DNA from: Dolichospermum compactum NIES-806
GTDB taxonomy: Bacteria > Cyanobacteriota > Cyanobacteriia > Cyanobacteriales > Nostocaceae
Assembly: GCF_002368115.1 (NCBI RefSeq)
Contig: NZ_AP018316.1
Coordinates: 1,465,431 to 1,519,110, forward strand
Direction: 5' to 3'
Length of the DNA stretch: 53,680 nt
In this document: positions 39,571 to 49,004 of the stretch, in pieces
How the letters are laid out: each line of letters starts with the position of its first letter
Numbering within the stretch: position 1 is the stretch's first letter
Made by a program: the position numbers and the translations under genes
The notes under the pieces: generated by a model
The model's database searches: none
What the model was told of the DNA's origin: nothing
What the model saw: the letters and a program-made list of their open reading frames with translations, nothing else

Positions 39571-40776
39571 TTACGCAGAAACAGAAATTTCCGATTGATA
39601 GCAAATACCCGCTTCCTTGAATCTTTGTAAAACTTCACCCAAGCGATCGCAATCTGCAATTAAACTAATTCTCACATAGCCTTCACCACCCACACCAAAG
39701 GCATTTCCAGGAGTCAAAACCACCCCAGTTTGCTGTAAAATATTCAAAGCAAAGTCTGTAGAATTCATCCCCACTGGACATTTTATCCACAAATACATAG
39801 TTGCTTCAGTTTTGGGAATATTCCACCCCAATTTACCCAAACCAGCAATTAAAAAATCTCGTCGAGTGCGGTAACGTTGCTGAACTTCATGTAAATAAGA
39901 ATCAGGGAGACTAAGGGCAGTTTCTGCTGCTGTTTGCAACGCCGAAAAAATGCCATAATCTAAATTGGTTTTCAGTGTCCGCAAACCTTGGATAACATGA
40001 CGATTTCCGACTACAAACCCGACGCGCCAACCTGCCATATTATAGGTTTTAGATAAAGTGTGAAACTCTACACCTATATCCTTTGCACCAGGAATTTCTA
40101 ACAAGCTAGTGGGTTGATAACCATCAAAAGCTAATTCGGCGTAACATAAATCATGGACTAAAAGGATTTCATACTTCCGTGCAAAAGCGACAATTTCTTC
40201 AAAAAATTCGCGGGGGGCGGTAGCTGCGGTAGGATTACTGGGATAATTGAAATAGAGGATTTTAGCTTTTCTGGCTACTTCGTCAGGAATAGCCGCTAAA
40301 TCAATTAACCAGTTGTTTTCTTCCTTGAGAATTAAATTATGGATAACTCCCCCAGCAATAATCGGACCACGAAAATGCACAGGGTAAGATGGTGAAGGTA
40401 CTAATACAGTATCACCAGGATTAATGTAGGCGATCGCTAAATGTCCCAAACCTTCCTTAGAACCAAGTAAAGGTAAAGCCTCACTATCTGGATCAAGGGT
40501 AACACCATAACGGCGATGATACCATTGAGTAATCGCCCTACGGAAACTAGCCGTCCCTTCAAACGGCGGATAACCGTGATTAGCGGGATTTTGCAAAGCT
40601 GCCATAGCTGCTTCAATCACTGGTTGGGGAGTGGGTCCATCAGGATTACCCATTCCCAAGTCAATTAGATCTAACCCTTGTTCTCTAGCCTTAGCCTTTA
40701 ATTCATCCAAACGAGCAAATACATAAGGCGGCAATTTTTGTATCCGTTCTGCGGGAGACATCCAACTCAAACTCAT
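39571..40776 (-). CDS. Class I/II PLP aminotransferase
   Basis: A 401-residue PLP enzyme of fold type I. LGMGNPDGPTP begins the substrate domain, LGSKEGLGHL binds the cofactor phosphate region, NYPSNPTAATAP and VHDLCYAELAFDG position PLP, and HTLSKTYNMAGWRVGF contains the Schiff-base lysine. It resembles aspartate/alanine and LL-diaminopimelate aminotransferase-like proteins; the exact substrate is not certain. Its ATG overlaps the stop of the upstream dehydrogenase gene by four bases (ATGA), so the two are coupled in translation. Confidence 0.88.
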   Translation of the reverse strand: MSLSWMSPAERIQKLPPYVFARLDELKAKAREQGLDLIDLGMGNPDGPTPQPVIEAAMAALQNPANHGYPPFEGTASFRRAITQWYHRRYGVTLDPDSEALPLLGSKEGLGHLAIAYINPGDTVLVPSPSYPVHFRGPIIAGGVIHNLILKEENNWLIDLAAIPDEVARKAKILYFNYPSNPTAATAPREFFEEIVAFARKYEILLVHDLCYAELAFDGYQPTSLLEIPGAKDIGVEFHTLSKTYNMAGWRVGFVVGNRHVIQGLRTLKTNLDYGIFSALQTAAETALSLPDSYLHEVQQRYRTRRDFLIAGLGKLGWNIPKTEATMYLWIKCPVGMNSTDFALNILQQTGVVLTPGNAFGVGGEGYVRISLIADCDRLGEVLQRFKEAGICYQSEISVSA

Positions 40777-41951
40777 TCCTTCACCTCGTCACTTATTCCC
40801 CTGGTGGAAACACGATTAACATCTATTGGTGCAGTGGTAGAAACCATTGCAGCCATCAATTGTTCCAACGCTACATTAAACGGTAAACGGTGGATATCAG
40901 AATTAGGTTCTAAACTAATTTCCGCTGCTGTTTGTAACTCACCTAGAGTGATATTACCTAATCCCAAATCTGCTAATTTTTGGGGTAGTCCAATCTCTGC
41001 ATAGAACTTCAACAATTGTTGTCTTGCTGACGCTGCTAATTGATTTCCCTGGATCATTTCTTCTAACCGCAGTTGTACCAGGATACCATAAGCGACCTTT
41101 TCCCCGTGAATACTCTCATGTCTAGAAATATGGGTTAAGCCATTATGAACTGCATGGGCGGCAACCGTGCGACATTGCGCCCCACCAAGTCCGCCAATTA
41201 CCCCAGCTAGAAGTACAGTTGCGTCTACAACTTCCTGCCAAACTTCGCTACCTGGGGATTGTAAAGCAGCGGCAGACTTTTGCAATAAGATATCGCGTAA
41301 AACTCGTGCTTGTTGAACTGCGGCAATAATCAGAGTTTGCTGTAAATGTCCACTACTCACTGAAGCTTCATACCATTTAGCGATCGCATCCCCAATTCCT
41401 GCTATTAATGTTCTTTGAGGTGCAGTCTGAACCAAATTATAATCCAAAATTAGCAAATCAGGACAGCGAGACAAAGCCACATCATACAAAAACGCCCCTG
41501 TCGCCGAATAGACATTAGAAAGGGCAGTCCAAGCCGCACAGGTACCCCCAGAAGTGGGAATTGTCACAACTGGTAATGTCAATTGGTGGGCGACTAATTT
41601 AGCCGTATCTAGGGCTTTACCACCACCAATGCCGATAATCATATCAGCTTTATGTTCCTTAACGGCTTTGCGTAAAGTCTTTAAACTAACTTCACAACAA
41701 TCAGCACCATAAGAAACCAAAATAGGATGCAATTCTGGAAATTGGAAAAGAGGTTGTAAACTCTCTTGACTCAGATTAAGAGTCTGATTTCCAGCAATAA
41801 TTAAGGGACGAGTTCCCAAATTAGCGACTTCGCCCGCAACTGTTGACAATACCCCTGCACCGCGAATTACTTTCCCAGGGGCAACAGAAAGGCTGAAAAA
41901 TGAACTAGAGGTTTGAGTGGACAAAGTTTCAGTAGAATGTTGATTAGGCAT
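40773..41951 (-). CDS. Iron-containing alcohol dehydrogenase (GldA-like)
   Basis: A 392-residue member of the glycerol dehydrogenase/iron-alcohol dehydrogenase family. NAD binding: DMIIGIGGGKALDTAKLVAH and PTSGGTCAAWTALSNVY. Metal ligands: the Asp in GIGDAIAKWYE and the His residues in AAHAVHNGLTHIS and HESIHGEKVAYGI. I start at MPNQHSTETLS; a TTG 14 codons upstream is less likely. The substrate is unknown. Four-base overlap with the aminotransferase suggests that the two act in one route, for example on an amino alcohol or hydroxy acid; that is inference. Confidence 0.85.
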   Translation of the reverse strand: MPNQHSTETLSTQTSSSFFSLSVAPGKVIRGAGVLSTVAGEVANLGTRPLIIAGNQTLNLSQESLQPLFQFPELHPILVSYGADCCEVSLKTLRKAVKEHKADMIIGIGGGKALDTAKLVAHQLTLPVVTIPTSGGTCAAWTALSNVYSATGAFLYDVALSRCPDLLILDYNLVQTAPQRTLIAGIGDAIAKWYEASVSSGHLQQTLIIAAVQQARVLRDILLQKSAAALQSPGSEVWQEVVDATVLLAGVIGGLGGAQCRTVAAHAVHNGLTHISRHESIHGEKVAYGILVQLRLEEMIQGNQLAASARQQLLKFYAEIGLPQKLADLGLGNITLGELQTAAEISLEPNSDIHRLPFNVALEQLMAAMVSTTAPIDVNRVSTRGISDEVKE

Positions 41952-42256
41952 GATCGTTAAGTAGGTGGGCGTTAAAAATTGTCGTTGGGGCAAGGGAACA
42001 GGGAACAGGAAGAGAGTTTTGAGTGATTTTACTTTTCTTCACATACCTTTAAATTTTTCTGTTCACCTACTTATTTGGCCAAAACTATTGATATTTCTTA
42101 ATCAAATTTTAAAATAATCTTTATTGTATGATAGATGACCAAAAAATGTGCAAATCAGGAATCAGGAAGTAGGGGACTAGGACCTGCGCCCTGTCAGGAG
42201 TCAGGAGGAAGAACATTTTTCTCCTATTCCCTCTTAACTATCCTGTCACCTGTCAC

Positions 42257-42781
42257 CTATGAAGCAGTGGGTTTTGGTAAGGAAGCAAACTTGTCTAAAT
42301 AAACTTCTACCGCCATTTCTGGGTCTTCCCGACTCACCAAAGTCCGATTTACTTGACCCAAGTACACAGGTACAGATAAACCTATTTCTGGGTGGATAAT
42401 AGTGCGGGCGCGGACTATTAATTGCTTATCACCACCAGTACCTAAGCGACCATAGGAATAAAGGTTACTAGCTGCTTGACGTAAAGTGGCTTCTAATTCT
42501 GTGGGAGTGATTTGTGGTGCGATCGCAATTACTGTTTGGTTAGAACCATTATCATAAACTAGAGTATACTTGGCAGCGCCGGGAATAACTGTGCGACTCA
42601 GGGGAACGAGGGAAAGTGAAAATAATCCCCCTGTCAATACCAGCATAAAGCCAGTTGCACCCACCAATCGAAAGCGAAAGCCCCATTTTAAAATGAAAGC
42701 CAAGATTGTCAGGACGGCAAAAGCTATTGTTGCAATACCTGACCATTGGGTATATTCGAGAAAATTAGCGGTACTAGGCAT
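42257..42781 (-). CDS. ycf51: Ycf51 family protein
   Basis: A 174-residue protein with two membrane segments (about 13-33, SGIATIAFAVLTILAFILKW; 39-60, LVGATGFMLVLTGGLFSLSL) and a soluble domain (YTLVYDNGSNQTVIAIAPQI; TLRQAASNLYSYGRLGTGGD). It fits the Ycf51 family found in cyanobacteria and red algal plastids. The function is not known. It lies downstream of psbA in the same orientation, beyond the psbA terminator. Confidence 0.85.
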   Translation of the reverse strand: MPSTANFLEYTQWSGIATIAFAVLTILAFILKWGFRFRLVGATGFMLVLTGGLFSLSLVPLSRTVIPGAAKYTLVYDNGSNQTVIAIAPQITPTELEATLRQAASNLYSYGRLGTGGDKQLIVRARTIIHPEIGLSVPVYLGQVNRTLVSREDPEMAVEVYLDKFASLPKPTAS

Positions 42782-42839
42782 AAGGTTTTAATTACGAACA
42801 ATTACTATTTTAACTATCGGCAACACCAGATTTTTACAC

Positions 42840-42880
42840 AAAAACAAAAAAACGCCCCCCGTAATTGGAGAGCGTTTTTT
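42840..42880 (-). terminator. psbA intrinsic terminator
   Basis: On the minus strand, about 20 bp after the psbA stop, AACGCTCTCC and GGGGGGCGTT form a ten-pair stem (three G-U) with loop AATTAC, followed by TTTTTTTGTTTTT. This is a classic Rho-independent terminator. The A-tract on the other side makes it workable in both directions. Confidence 0.9.
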
Positions 42881-42895
42881 ATTTAGCTAAACTTA

Positions 42896-43978
42896 TTAAC
42901 CGTTGATTGCAGGAGCGCTTAAAGCAACAGGAGCAACATCGGCAGCAGCCAAGTCTAGGGGGAAGTTGTGAGCGTTACGCTCGTGCATTACTTCCATACC
43001 TAAGTTAGCGCGGTTGATTACATCAGCCCAAGTAGCGACTACGCGACCTTGAGAATCCATGATGGATTGGTTGAAGTTGAAACCGTTCAAGTTGAACGCC
43101 ATTGTGCTGATACCCAAAGCTGTGAACCAGATACCAATTACAGGCCATGCAGCTAGTAAGAAGTGTAGTTGACGGCTGTTGTTGAAGGAAGCGTATTGGA
43201 AAATCAAGCGACCGAAGTAACCGTGAGCAGCAACGATGTTATAGGTTTCTTCTTCTTGACCGAATTTGTAACCGTAGTTTTGTGATTCGTTTTCGGTTGT
43301 TTCCTTAACTAAGGAAGAAGTAACCAAAGAACCGTGCATTGCGGAGAACAAAGAACCACCGAATACACCAGCTACACCTAACATATGGAAGGGGTGCATC
43401 AAGATGTTGTGTTCAGCTTGGAACACGATCATGAAGTTGAATGTTCCAGAGATACCTAAAGGCATACCGTCAGAGAATGAACCTTGACCGATTGGGTAGA
43501 TCAAGAATACTGCGGTTGCTGCTGCTACAGGAGCAGAGAATGCTAGGCAAATCCAAGGACGCATACCTAAGCGGTAAGAAAGTTCCCATTCACGACCGAG
43601 GTAGCAGAATACGCCGATCAGGAAGTGGAACACTACCAATTGGTAAGGACCGCCGTTGTATAACCACTCGTCTAAGGAAGCAGCTTCCCAAATTGGGTAG
43701 AAGTGTAAACCGATGGCGTTAGAGGAAGGAACTACTGCACCGGAAATAATGTTGTTTCCGTAGAGTAATGAACCTGCAACTGGTTCGCGGATACCATCAA
43801 TGTCTACAGGAGGAGCAGCGATGAATGCAATTACGAAGCAAGCGATCGCAGATAGTAGGGTGGGGATCATGATTACGCCGAACCAGCCGATGTATAAACG
43901 GTTGTCGGTGCTTGTGATCCACTCACAGAAGCGGCTCCATACGTTAGCACTTTCGCGCTGTTGTAAGGTGGTTGTCAT
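42896..43978 (-). CDS. psbA: Photosystem II reaction centre protein D1
   Basis: A 360-residue D1 protein. All electron-transfer and metal ligands are in place: Tyr161, His190 (YZ and its partner), His198 (P680), His215, Ser264 and His272 (QB pocket and iron), and Asp170, Glu189, His332, Glu333, His337, Asp342 and Ala344 for the Mn4Ca cluster. The 16-residue C-terminal extension after Ala344 is the piece removed by CtpA. Residue 130 is Glu (GREWELSYRLG), the form tied to high-light D1 isoforms. It has its own promoter and terminator. Confidence 0.99.
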   Translation of the reverse strand: MTTTLQQRESANVWSRFCEWITSTDNRLYIGWFGVIMIPTLLSAIACFVIAFIAAPPVDIDGIREPVAGSLLYGNNIISGAVVPSSNAIGLHFYPIWEAASLDEWLYNGGPYQLVVFHFLIGVFCYLGREWELSYRLGMRPWICLAFSAPVAAATAVFLIYPIGQGSFSDGMPLGISGTFNFMIVFQAEHNILMHPFHMLGVAGVFGGSLFSAMHGSLVTSSLVKETTENESQNYGYKFGQEEETYNIVAAHGYFGRLIFQYASFNNSRQLHFLLAAWPVIGIWFTALGISTMAFNLNGFNFNQSIMDSQGRVVATWADVINRANLGMEVMHERNAHNFPLDLAAADVAPVALSAPAING

Positions 43979-44038
43979 GTGTTTATAATTGCGTTTTAGT
44001 TATGTATGTTTTGGTAGGTGTTTCTACCTCATGAATTT

Positions 44039-44067
44039 ATATTAATCCCTATGTTTCGATTTGTAAA
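44039..44067 (-). promoter_or_regulatory. psbA promoter
   Basis: On the minus strand TTTACA (44062-44067) and TAATAT (44039-44044) are separated by exactly 17 bp, close to the sigma-70 consensus. The predicted start site gives a leader of about 55 bases that includes a GGTAG-AAACA-CTACC-like hairpin and an A-rich tract before the ATG, as seen in other psbA leaders. Confidence 0.8.
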
Positions 44068-44243
44068 GGGGTTTTCGTAATATTTTTTGATAAATCTCAA
44101 AAGTTGGGTCATCTTTATGGCTATAAACTAGATGTAGTCGGCTTTTTAAGCATTAATCTTTTTTGGTAACAAATTCTAATTTTCTTGTAAGCTACTACCT
44201 TATTCCTGAAATTTTGGGAGCAAGCCCTTTACCCCTACTGTAT

Positions 44244-45212
44244 ATGTCGCTATCTGGTCAAAATATTGTTACCTACAGTCCTGCTTATACTATTGTCCCG
44301 ACTTATGAATGCTTTAACCGCTGTTCCTATTGCAATTTCCGCACAGAACCGGGTAAAAGTCCTTGGTTGACCCTTGAGGCTGCTAAAGAGATTTTTTTAC
44401 AACTTAAAAATCAAAATGTCTGTGAAATCCTGATTTTGAGTGGTGAAGTCCATCCCCATTCAGCTAGAAGGGAAGCTTGGTTTGAGCGAATTTATGATTT
44501 GTGTGCGTTAGCGTTAGCAATGGGATTTTTACCCCATACCAACGTTGGTCCATTGAGTTGGACAGAAATGCAGAAACTTAAAACTGTGAATGTGTCAATG
44601 GGGTTAATGCTGGAACAATTGACACCAAAACTATTAAATACAGTCCATCGTCACGCACCGAGTAAATTGCCAGAAGTGCGATCGCAACAATTACAATGGG
44701 CAGGAGATCTAAAAATCCCCTTCACCACAGGATTACTTTTAGGAATAGGAGAAACAGACGCAGATTGGTGGGAGACTTTAACCGCTATTTCCGAATCTCA
44801 TGCACATTACCATCATATTCAAGAGGTAATTCTTCAACCCCACAGCCCCGGAACTGTGCAAACCTTTGACGCACCACCATTTGATCCCCATCAATTACCG
44901 ACAGTTATCGCTAAAGCGCGGGAAATTTTACCAGCAGACATGACAATTCAGATTCCCCCCAATTTAGTTGAAGATGAAAATTGGTTACTTGCTTGTATAG
45001 CCGCTGGAGCGAGGGATTTAGGAGGAATAAGTCCCAAAGATGAAGTTAATCCTGATTATCCCCATTTACAGGAACAGGAACTCAGAAACATTTTAGAGTC
45101 TAGAGGCTGGGAGTTAGTACCACGTTTACCACTGTATCCCCAGTTTGACGAATGGTTGGGTGCAGGGTTACAACAGCAGGTACAAGAATGGCGAGAAAGA
45201 TTTAAGCTCTAG
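44244..45212 (+). CDS. cofG: FO synthase subunit CofG
   Basis: A 322-residue radical SAM enzyme that, with CofH, makes the deazaflavin FO (8-HDF), used in cyanobacteria as a light-harvesting cofactor of photolyase. The iron-sulfur motif CFNRCSYCNF (C-x3-C-x2-C) is at about residues 24-33, followed by LSGEVHPHS, GLMLEQLTPKLL, TTGLLLGIGETDADWWETL and the C-terminal GARDLGGISPKDEVNP. The frame extends 27 codons upstream from a TTG, but MSLSGQNIVTYSPAYTIVPT is the natural beginning. cofH is not in the window. Confidence 0.93.
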   Translation: MSLSGQNIVTYSPAYTIVPTYECFNRCSYCNFRTEPGKSPWLTLEAAKEIFLQLKNQNVCEILILSGEVHPHSARREAWFERIYDLCALALAMGFLPHTNVGPLSWTEMQKLKTVNVSMGLMLEQLTPKLLNTVHRHAPSKLPEVRSQQLQWAGDLKIPFTTGLLLGIGETDADWWETLTAISESHAHYHHIQEVILQPHSPGTVQTFDAPPFDPHQLPTVIAKAREILPADMTIQIPPNLVEDENWLLACIAAGARDLGGISPKDEVNPDYPHLQEQELRNILESRGWELVPRLPLYPQFDEWLGAGLQQQVQEWRERFKL

Positions 45213-45300
45213 CCCTGTTCATGAAAAAATAGCGACACAGTACGATAAAAGTAACATTAAATATGCTAATTAATCTAATGTATTTACACTGTAAACAAAC

Positions 45301-46140
45301 ATGACCACTAGTATATCCTCTAGGACATCCTTCTTGCTTCAGTTAATAGGTATCATCTGCATATTGTGTTTTTCTCTGGACTTTCTATTTTTATTATTCC
45401 CTTTACAACTTACAGATAAACTCTGGCAAATTAACCTGTGCAGAAGTCTTGTAGATCAGGGTATTGTACCATTGCTTGGTCTAGGAGCGATTCTAACTGC
45501 ATACTGGGTTGATAGATCTAGTGAAAGTGGTCGTTCCTCGTCCTCTGGTCTAAAATTGCCAATTTTTATCCTATCTAGTTTGTTAGGACTAATATTTTTG
45601 CTGATTTTTCCCCTACATCTAAGTAACGTTAATCAAGTAAAGGCAGAGGGGTTAACACGGATTGAGAAAGAAGCGGAACAGTCAGAAAACCAAGTTAAAA
45701 GTCAATTAGCACAACTCCAAAATCAACTTGGTAATGATCAGGTAAAAGCATCTGTAGAGAAACAACGCGCTGCATTAAAAGAGCAACTCAGAACCCAGCT
45801 AAATGAACTAGTTAAGGATGAACAAAAGTATAATCAGGCACTTAATAATAACCAATTACCAGAGGCGCAGAAGGATTTACTGAAGCAGTATAAAACAAAT
45901 CTTAACTCTCTTGATAATTTCATCGCCCAGCAAACAGACCCTGAACAACTAGCAAAGCAGAGAATTAGCCAAATTCAGACTCAAGCACAACAACAGTTGG
46001 AAAAAACTCAGGAAGATGCCTGGAAGGAATTGCGAACTGGTATTAATAGTTTATTGTTGTCAATTGGTTACATCGTCATCGGGTGGAGAGGATTAAGAGG
46101 TATGGGTGTTTCCAAAAGTGGTTCTAGAGGGAGCAAATGA
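45301..46140 (+). CDS. hpsJ: HpsJ-type hormogonium polysaccharide protein
   Basis: A 279-residue membrane protein. Two N-terminal membrane segments (about 12-34 and 53-69), a third (about 85-108, LPIFILSSLLGLIFLLIFPL), then a long charged coiled coil (115-245; KEAEQSENQVKSQLAQLQNQ and similar Gln/Glu/Lys heptads) and a final hydrophobic SLLLSIGYIVIGW. This layout fits HpsJ proteins, which are needed for polysaccharide secretion by gliding filaments. It points to a filamentous organism. No other hps gene is next to it, so the symbol rests on overall resemblance. Confidence 0.7.
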   Translation: MTTSISSRTSFLLQLIGIICILCFSLDFLFLLFPLQLTDKLWQINLCRSLVDQGIVPLLGLGAILTAYWVDRSSESGRSSSSGLKLPIFILSSLLGLIFLLIFPLHLSNVNQVKAEGLTRIEKEAEQSENQVKSQLAQLQNQLGNDQVKASVEKQRAALKEQLRTQLNELVKDEQKYNQALNNNQLPEAQKDLLKQYKTNLNSLDNFIAQQTDPEQLAKQRISQIQTQAQQQLEKTQEDAWKELRTGINSLLLSIGYIVIGWRGLRGMGVSKSGSRGSK

Positions 46141-46271
46141 GTCTATTTTATTCTCGTGAGCCTCATAAATAACTAATAAATAAATTGTAGCAAGATGTAA
46201 CTCTGGTTAGTTTGCCATCTACACGCTGTTTGGTAGAATGTCTAGGTTGTTTAATCTCATGATCTTCATCT

Positions 46272-46775
46272 TTGAGTCAGTCAATAGATACTATCAACCT
46301 CGATACATTAGCCCAAGAACTAGCAACTATCCAGCAAACAGGTTCCAAGCGGATTGCCTTGCTAGGTTCTCGTCATGTGCCAATTACCCACCAGAATCTG
46401 ATTGAAATGATGACTTATGCTCTGATTTTATCGGGCAACCGTATCATTACTTCTGGTGCTACAGGCACAAACTCTGCGGCCATCCGGGGCGCAACTAAGG
46501 CTGATCCCAACTTACTCACGGTAATTTTACCTCAGAGCTTGGAACGTCAACCCCAGGAATCGCGCCAGCAATTAGAACAGGTGATGCACCTGGTGGAAAA
46601 CCCCAGTAATGATAACTTGTCTCTAGCTGAAGCGAGTTACTTATGTAACAAAGAAATTATTTCTCGTTGTCAACAACTAATTTGCTTTGCATTTCATGAT
46701 AGTCGCACTCTGCTACAAACCTGTAGTGATGCAGAAGACCAGCGAAAAGTGGTAACACTCTTCTACTTTGACTAG
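46272..46775 (+). CDS. DprA/LOG-like Rossmann protein
   Basis: A 167-residue protein conserved in cyanobacteria. KRIALLGSRHVPITHQNLIE and the GNRIITSGATGTNSAAIRGA nucleotide-binding loop resemble the Rossmann-like fold of DprA and LOG/TIGR00725 proteins, and such genes are sometimes annotated as recombination mediators. It is shorter than DprA and lacks its DNA-binding extras, so that role is unproven. It begins at TTG (46272); a nearby ATG (46259) is in another frame. Confidence 0.75.
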   Translation: MSQSIDTINLDTLAQELATIQQTGSKRIALLGSRHVPITHQNLIEMMTYALILSGNRIITSGATGTNSAAIRGATKADPNLLTVILPQSLERQPQESRQQLEQVMHLVENPSNDNLSLAEASYLCNKEIISRCQQLICFAFHDSRTLLQTCSDAEDQRKVVTLFYFD

Positions 46776-46913
46776 AGTGAACTGCTGTTTTTGCAAAGCG
46801 AATGATGGAGATGGGAAATTTTTGGGTAAAGGGTAATAATTTAACTAAATTACCCCTTATCCATTGATAAGAATGATTAATGCTTGACCAAGTACCCTAA
46901 TTAAATTAGTTGA

Positions 46914-47330
46914 ATGTCGCTATCTCTATTACCAGTACCTGCTATTTTTTTATACTCTATTGTCGTCGCGGCTATTCTCATTTATCTACCCTATTTATTG
47001 GTAGCTTTTGCTAGAGTGCAGGTAGGATATGATCTTTCTGCGCCTCGCGCTATGTTTGACAAGTTGCCACCCTATGCCCAACGGGCAACATGGGCCCATG
47101 AAAACTCCTTTGAAGGGTTTATGGTTTTTGCGGCAGCAGCGTTAATGGCGTATGTTACTGGGGTAAGTTCCACTGAAGCAGTAACCGCAGCGATCGCTTT
47201 TAATATTGCTCGTTTGCTATACTCTATTTTCTATATTACGAATATACCCCTGTTGCGATCGCTCATGTTCGGTATTGCTTCTTTTAGTTCAGGAACTCTG
47301 TTTTACCTCAGTCTCATGCAAATCAAATAA
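46914..47330 (+). CDS. MAPEG family membrane protein
   Basis: A 138-residue protein with four membrane helices (about 6-29, 56-78, 81-100, 112-135). The FDKLPPYAQRATWAHENSFE block, with APRAMF before it, fits the MAPEG family (glutathione- or eicosanoid-linked membrane enzymes). Bacterial members of this subgroup have no known substrate. A GST gene lies 0.6 kb further on, but in the opposite orientation. Confidence 0.82.
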   Translation: MSLSLLPVPAIFLYSIVVAAILIYLPYLLVAFARVQVGYDLSAPRAMFDKLPPYAQRATWAHENSFEGFMVFAAAALMAYVTGVSSTEAVTAAIAFNIARLLYSIFYITNIPLLRSLMFGIASFSSGTLFYLSLMQIK

Positions 47331-47417
47331 TTAAGAAAAAGGGAAGGGGAATTTTCAACTTTGTCTCTTCCCTGTTCCCAACTACCAATTACCAATTACC
47401 CATTACCAATTTTATTT

Positions 47418-47909
47418 ATGGCTGCTACTTTTTCTTTTGATATCGTCAGCGACTTTGATAGACAAGAATTAGTGAATACTATTGATCAAGTCACAAGAGA
47501 CGTTAAAAGCCGTTACGATCTTAAAGATACTCAAACCACAATTGAATTAGGCGAAGAAAAAATCACCATTGGCGCTGACAGCGACTTTACCTTAGAATCG
47601 GTTCATACCATCCTCCGGGAAAAAGCAGCCAAGCGTAACCTTTCCCAGAAGATCTTTGAATTTGGTAAAATCGAATCTGCCAGCGGCAACCGTGTCCGTC
47701 AAGAAATCACTCTCAAAAAAGGCATCAGCCAAGAAATTGCTAAACAAATTTCTAAATTGATTCGAGACGAAATTAAAAAGGTGCAAGCTTCAATTCAAGG
47801 TGATGCTGTACGAGTAACAGCTAAATCAAAAGATGATTTACAACTGGTGATTCAACGTCTTAAACAAGAAGATTTCCCCGTTGCCTTGCAATTTACAAAT
47901 TATCGTTAG
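47418..47909 (+). CDS. yajQ: YajQ family nucleotide-binding protein
   Basis: A 163-residue protein, FSFDIVSDFDRQELVNTIDQ at the start and VRVTAKSKDDLQLVIQRLKQ near the end, the length and ends of the YajQ/UPF0234 family. It has two ferredoxin-like folds. Family members bind cyclic di-GMP in Xanthomonas; that is not shown in cyanobacteria. The start is at MAATFSFD; upstream in-frame codons come from ATTACCA heptads. Confidence 0.93.
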   Translation: MAATFSFDIVSDFDRQELVNTIDQVTRDVKSRYDLKDTQTTIELGEEKITIGADSDFTLESVHTILREKAAKRNLSQKIFEFGKIESASGNRVRQEITLKKGISQEIAKQISKLIRDEIKKVQASIQGDAVRVTAKSKDDLQLVIQRLKQEDFPVALQFTNYR

Positions 47910-47967
47910 AAAGAGACAAGATGCAGGGGCAGGGAGAAAGAATATTCCCATTACCAATTACCTCAAA

Positions 47968-48531
47968 TTACTTACTTCCCCCGATGCTTTTTTGAAATGC
48001 GGGACGTTCAGACATTGACTGAATATAGTTCACAATTGCTGGGTAAGCACTCAAATCTAACTTGAGCATAATGGGGATATAAGAGAGAATTGATCCCACA
48101 GCCACATCGGCAACGGTAAAATCATTACCCAGTAAGAAAGGCTGTTTTGTCAAAATTTCATTTAAAGGAGTCAATAATCGTGGCATTTCTCGTTCACGAT
48201 TGGCTTCTATAAAAATACCTGTTCCTAAACTAGAATTGGCAAATAATACCCACTGGGTAAATATGGCTTTTTCTTCGACGGAATAGGCGGTTTTAGCGTA
48301 TTTTTCCGCTAAATAAAGCAAAATTGCGCCTGACTCCCAAAGCTGGAAATCACCATCCACAATTGCGGGAACTTTACCCATAGGGTTAATTTTGAGGAAC
48401 TCAGACTGGAGATGTTCCCCTGCTTTCATATCTAACAGCACGAATTCATAAGGAACTTCCAGTTCCTCTAAGTACCACTGGATAATCGCAGCCCGACTAC
48501 GAGCGCCGCCGTAAAGTTTCAACATAGTCAT
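47968..48531 (-). CDS. Glutathione S-transferase
   Basis: A 187-residue protein. The N-terminal thioredoxin-like domain (LKLYGGARSRAAIIQWYLEE; NPMGKVPAIVDGDFQLWESG) carries the glutathione site with the cis-Pro of KVPAI and Glu-Ser of WESGAIL. A helical C-terminal domain follows (LLGNDFTVADVAVGSILSYI). The catalytic Ser/Tyr is at the GARSRA loop. It is slightly short for a GST. It starts 8 bp after the hypothetical gene upstream on the same strand, so they are probably one operon. Confidence 0.88.
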   Translation of the reverse strand: MTMLKLYGGARSRAAIIQWYLEELEVPYEFVLLDMKAGEHLQSEFLKINPMGKVPAIVDGDFQLWESGAILLYLAEKYAKTAYSVEEKAIFTQWVLFANSSLGTGIFIEANREREMPRLLTPLNEILTKQPFLLGNDFTVADVAVGSILSYIPIMLKLDLSAYPAIVNYIQSMSERPAFQKSIGGSK

Positions 48532-48539
48532 CTGAAATA

Positions 48540-49004
48540 TTAAAGAACTTTGTGAGTGTGAGAGTGTTGTTTTACGTTGTCGTCTTTTGTGACAACTCTA
48601 GCTGCATTTAGTACCCGTTTGCGCTCTGTGGAATAATTCAAATCGGTTTTAGTAGTTCCCAAGGGAATCAAGGTTTGGGCTACTTCACGGCGCTTATAGG
48701 TACGAGCCGCAGAAAATAATCGTAATGGAAACTCATCTCCAAATTGTGCTGACTCTGGAAACCCTTCTGGCAAAGATAGTTTATCACCCTCTAATACAGA
48801 TCCCAAAGTTGTTGCATAAATCAATCTGTAAGAGGTGGGAATTTGTTTACATATAGCTTCTAAAGCTGCGGAAGGAATGGGTTCTATCACTTCAATTTGA
48901 TGCACTTCCCCGTCTTCTTTATAAAAGCACGTAGCTAAACCAAGAACAATATAGTCCTCGGTATTGAGGTCGGTTGCATCAGCATAAGAAATTGTTGTTG
49001 TCAT
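48540..49004 (-). CDS. Conserved cyanobacterial protein, unknown
   Basis: A 154-residue soluble protein (ATDLNTEDYIVLGLATCFYK; EVIEPIPSAALEAICKQIPT; RLIYATTLGSVLEGDKL; PLRLFSAARTYKRREVAQTL) with no signal or membrane segment. It appears well ordered and probably conserved among cyanobacteria, but I cannot assign a domain. It is the first gene of a probable pair with the GST. Confidence 0.75.
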   Translation of the reverse strand: MTTTISYADATDLNTEDYIVLGLATCFYKEDGEVHQIEVIEPIPSAALEAICKQIPTSYRLIYATTLGSVLEGDKLSLPEGFPESAQFGDEFPLRLFSAARTYKRREVAQTLIPLGTTKTDLNYSTERKRVLNAARVVTKDDNVKQHSHTHKVL

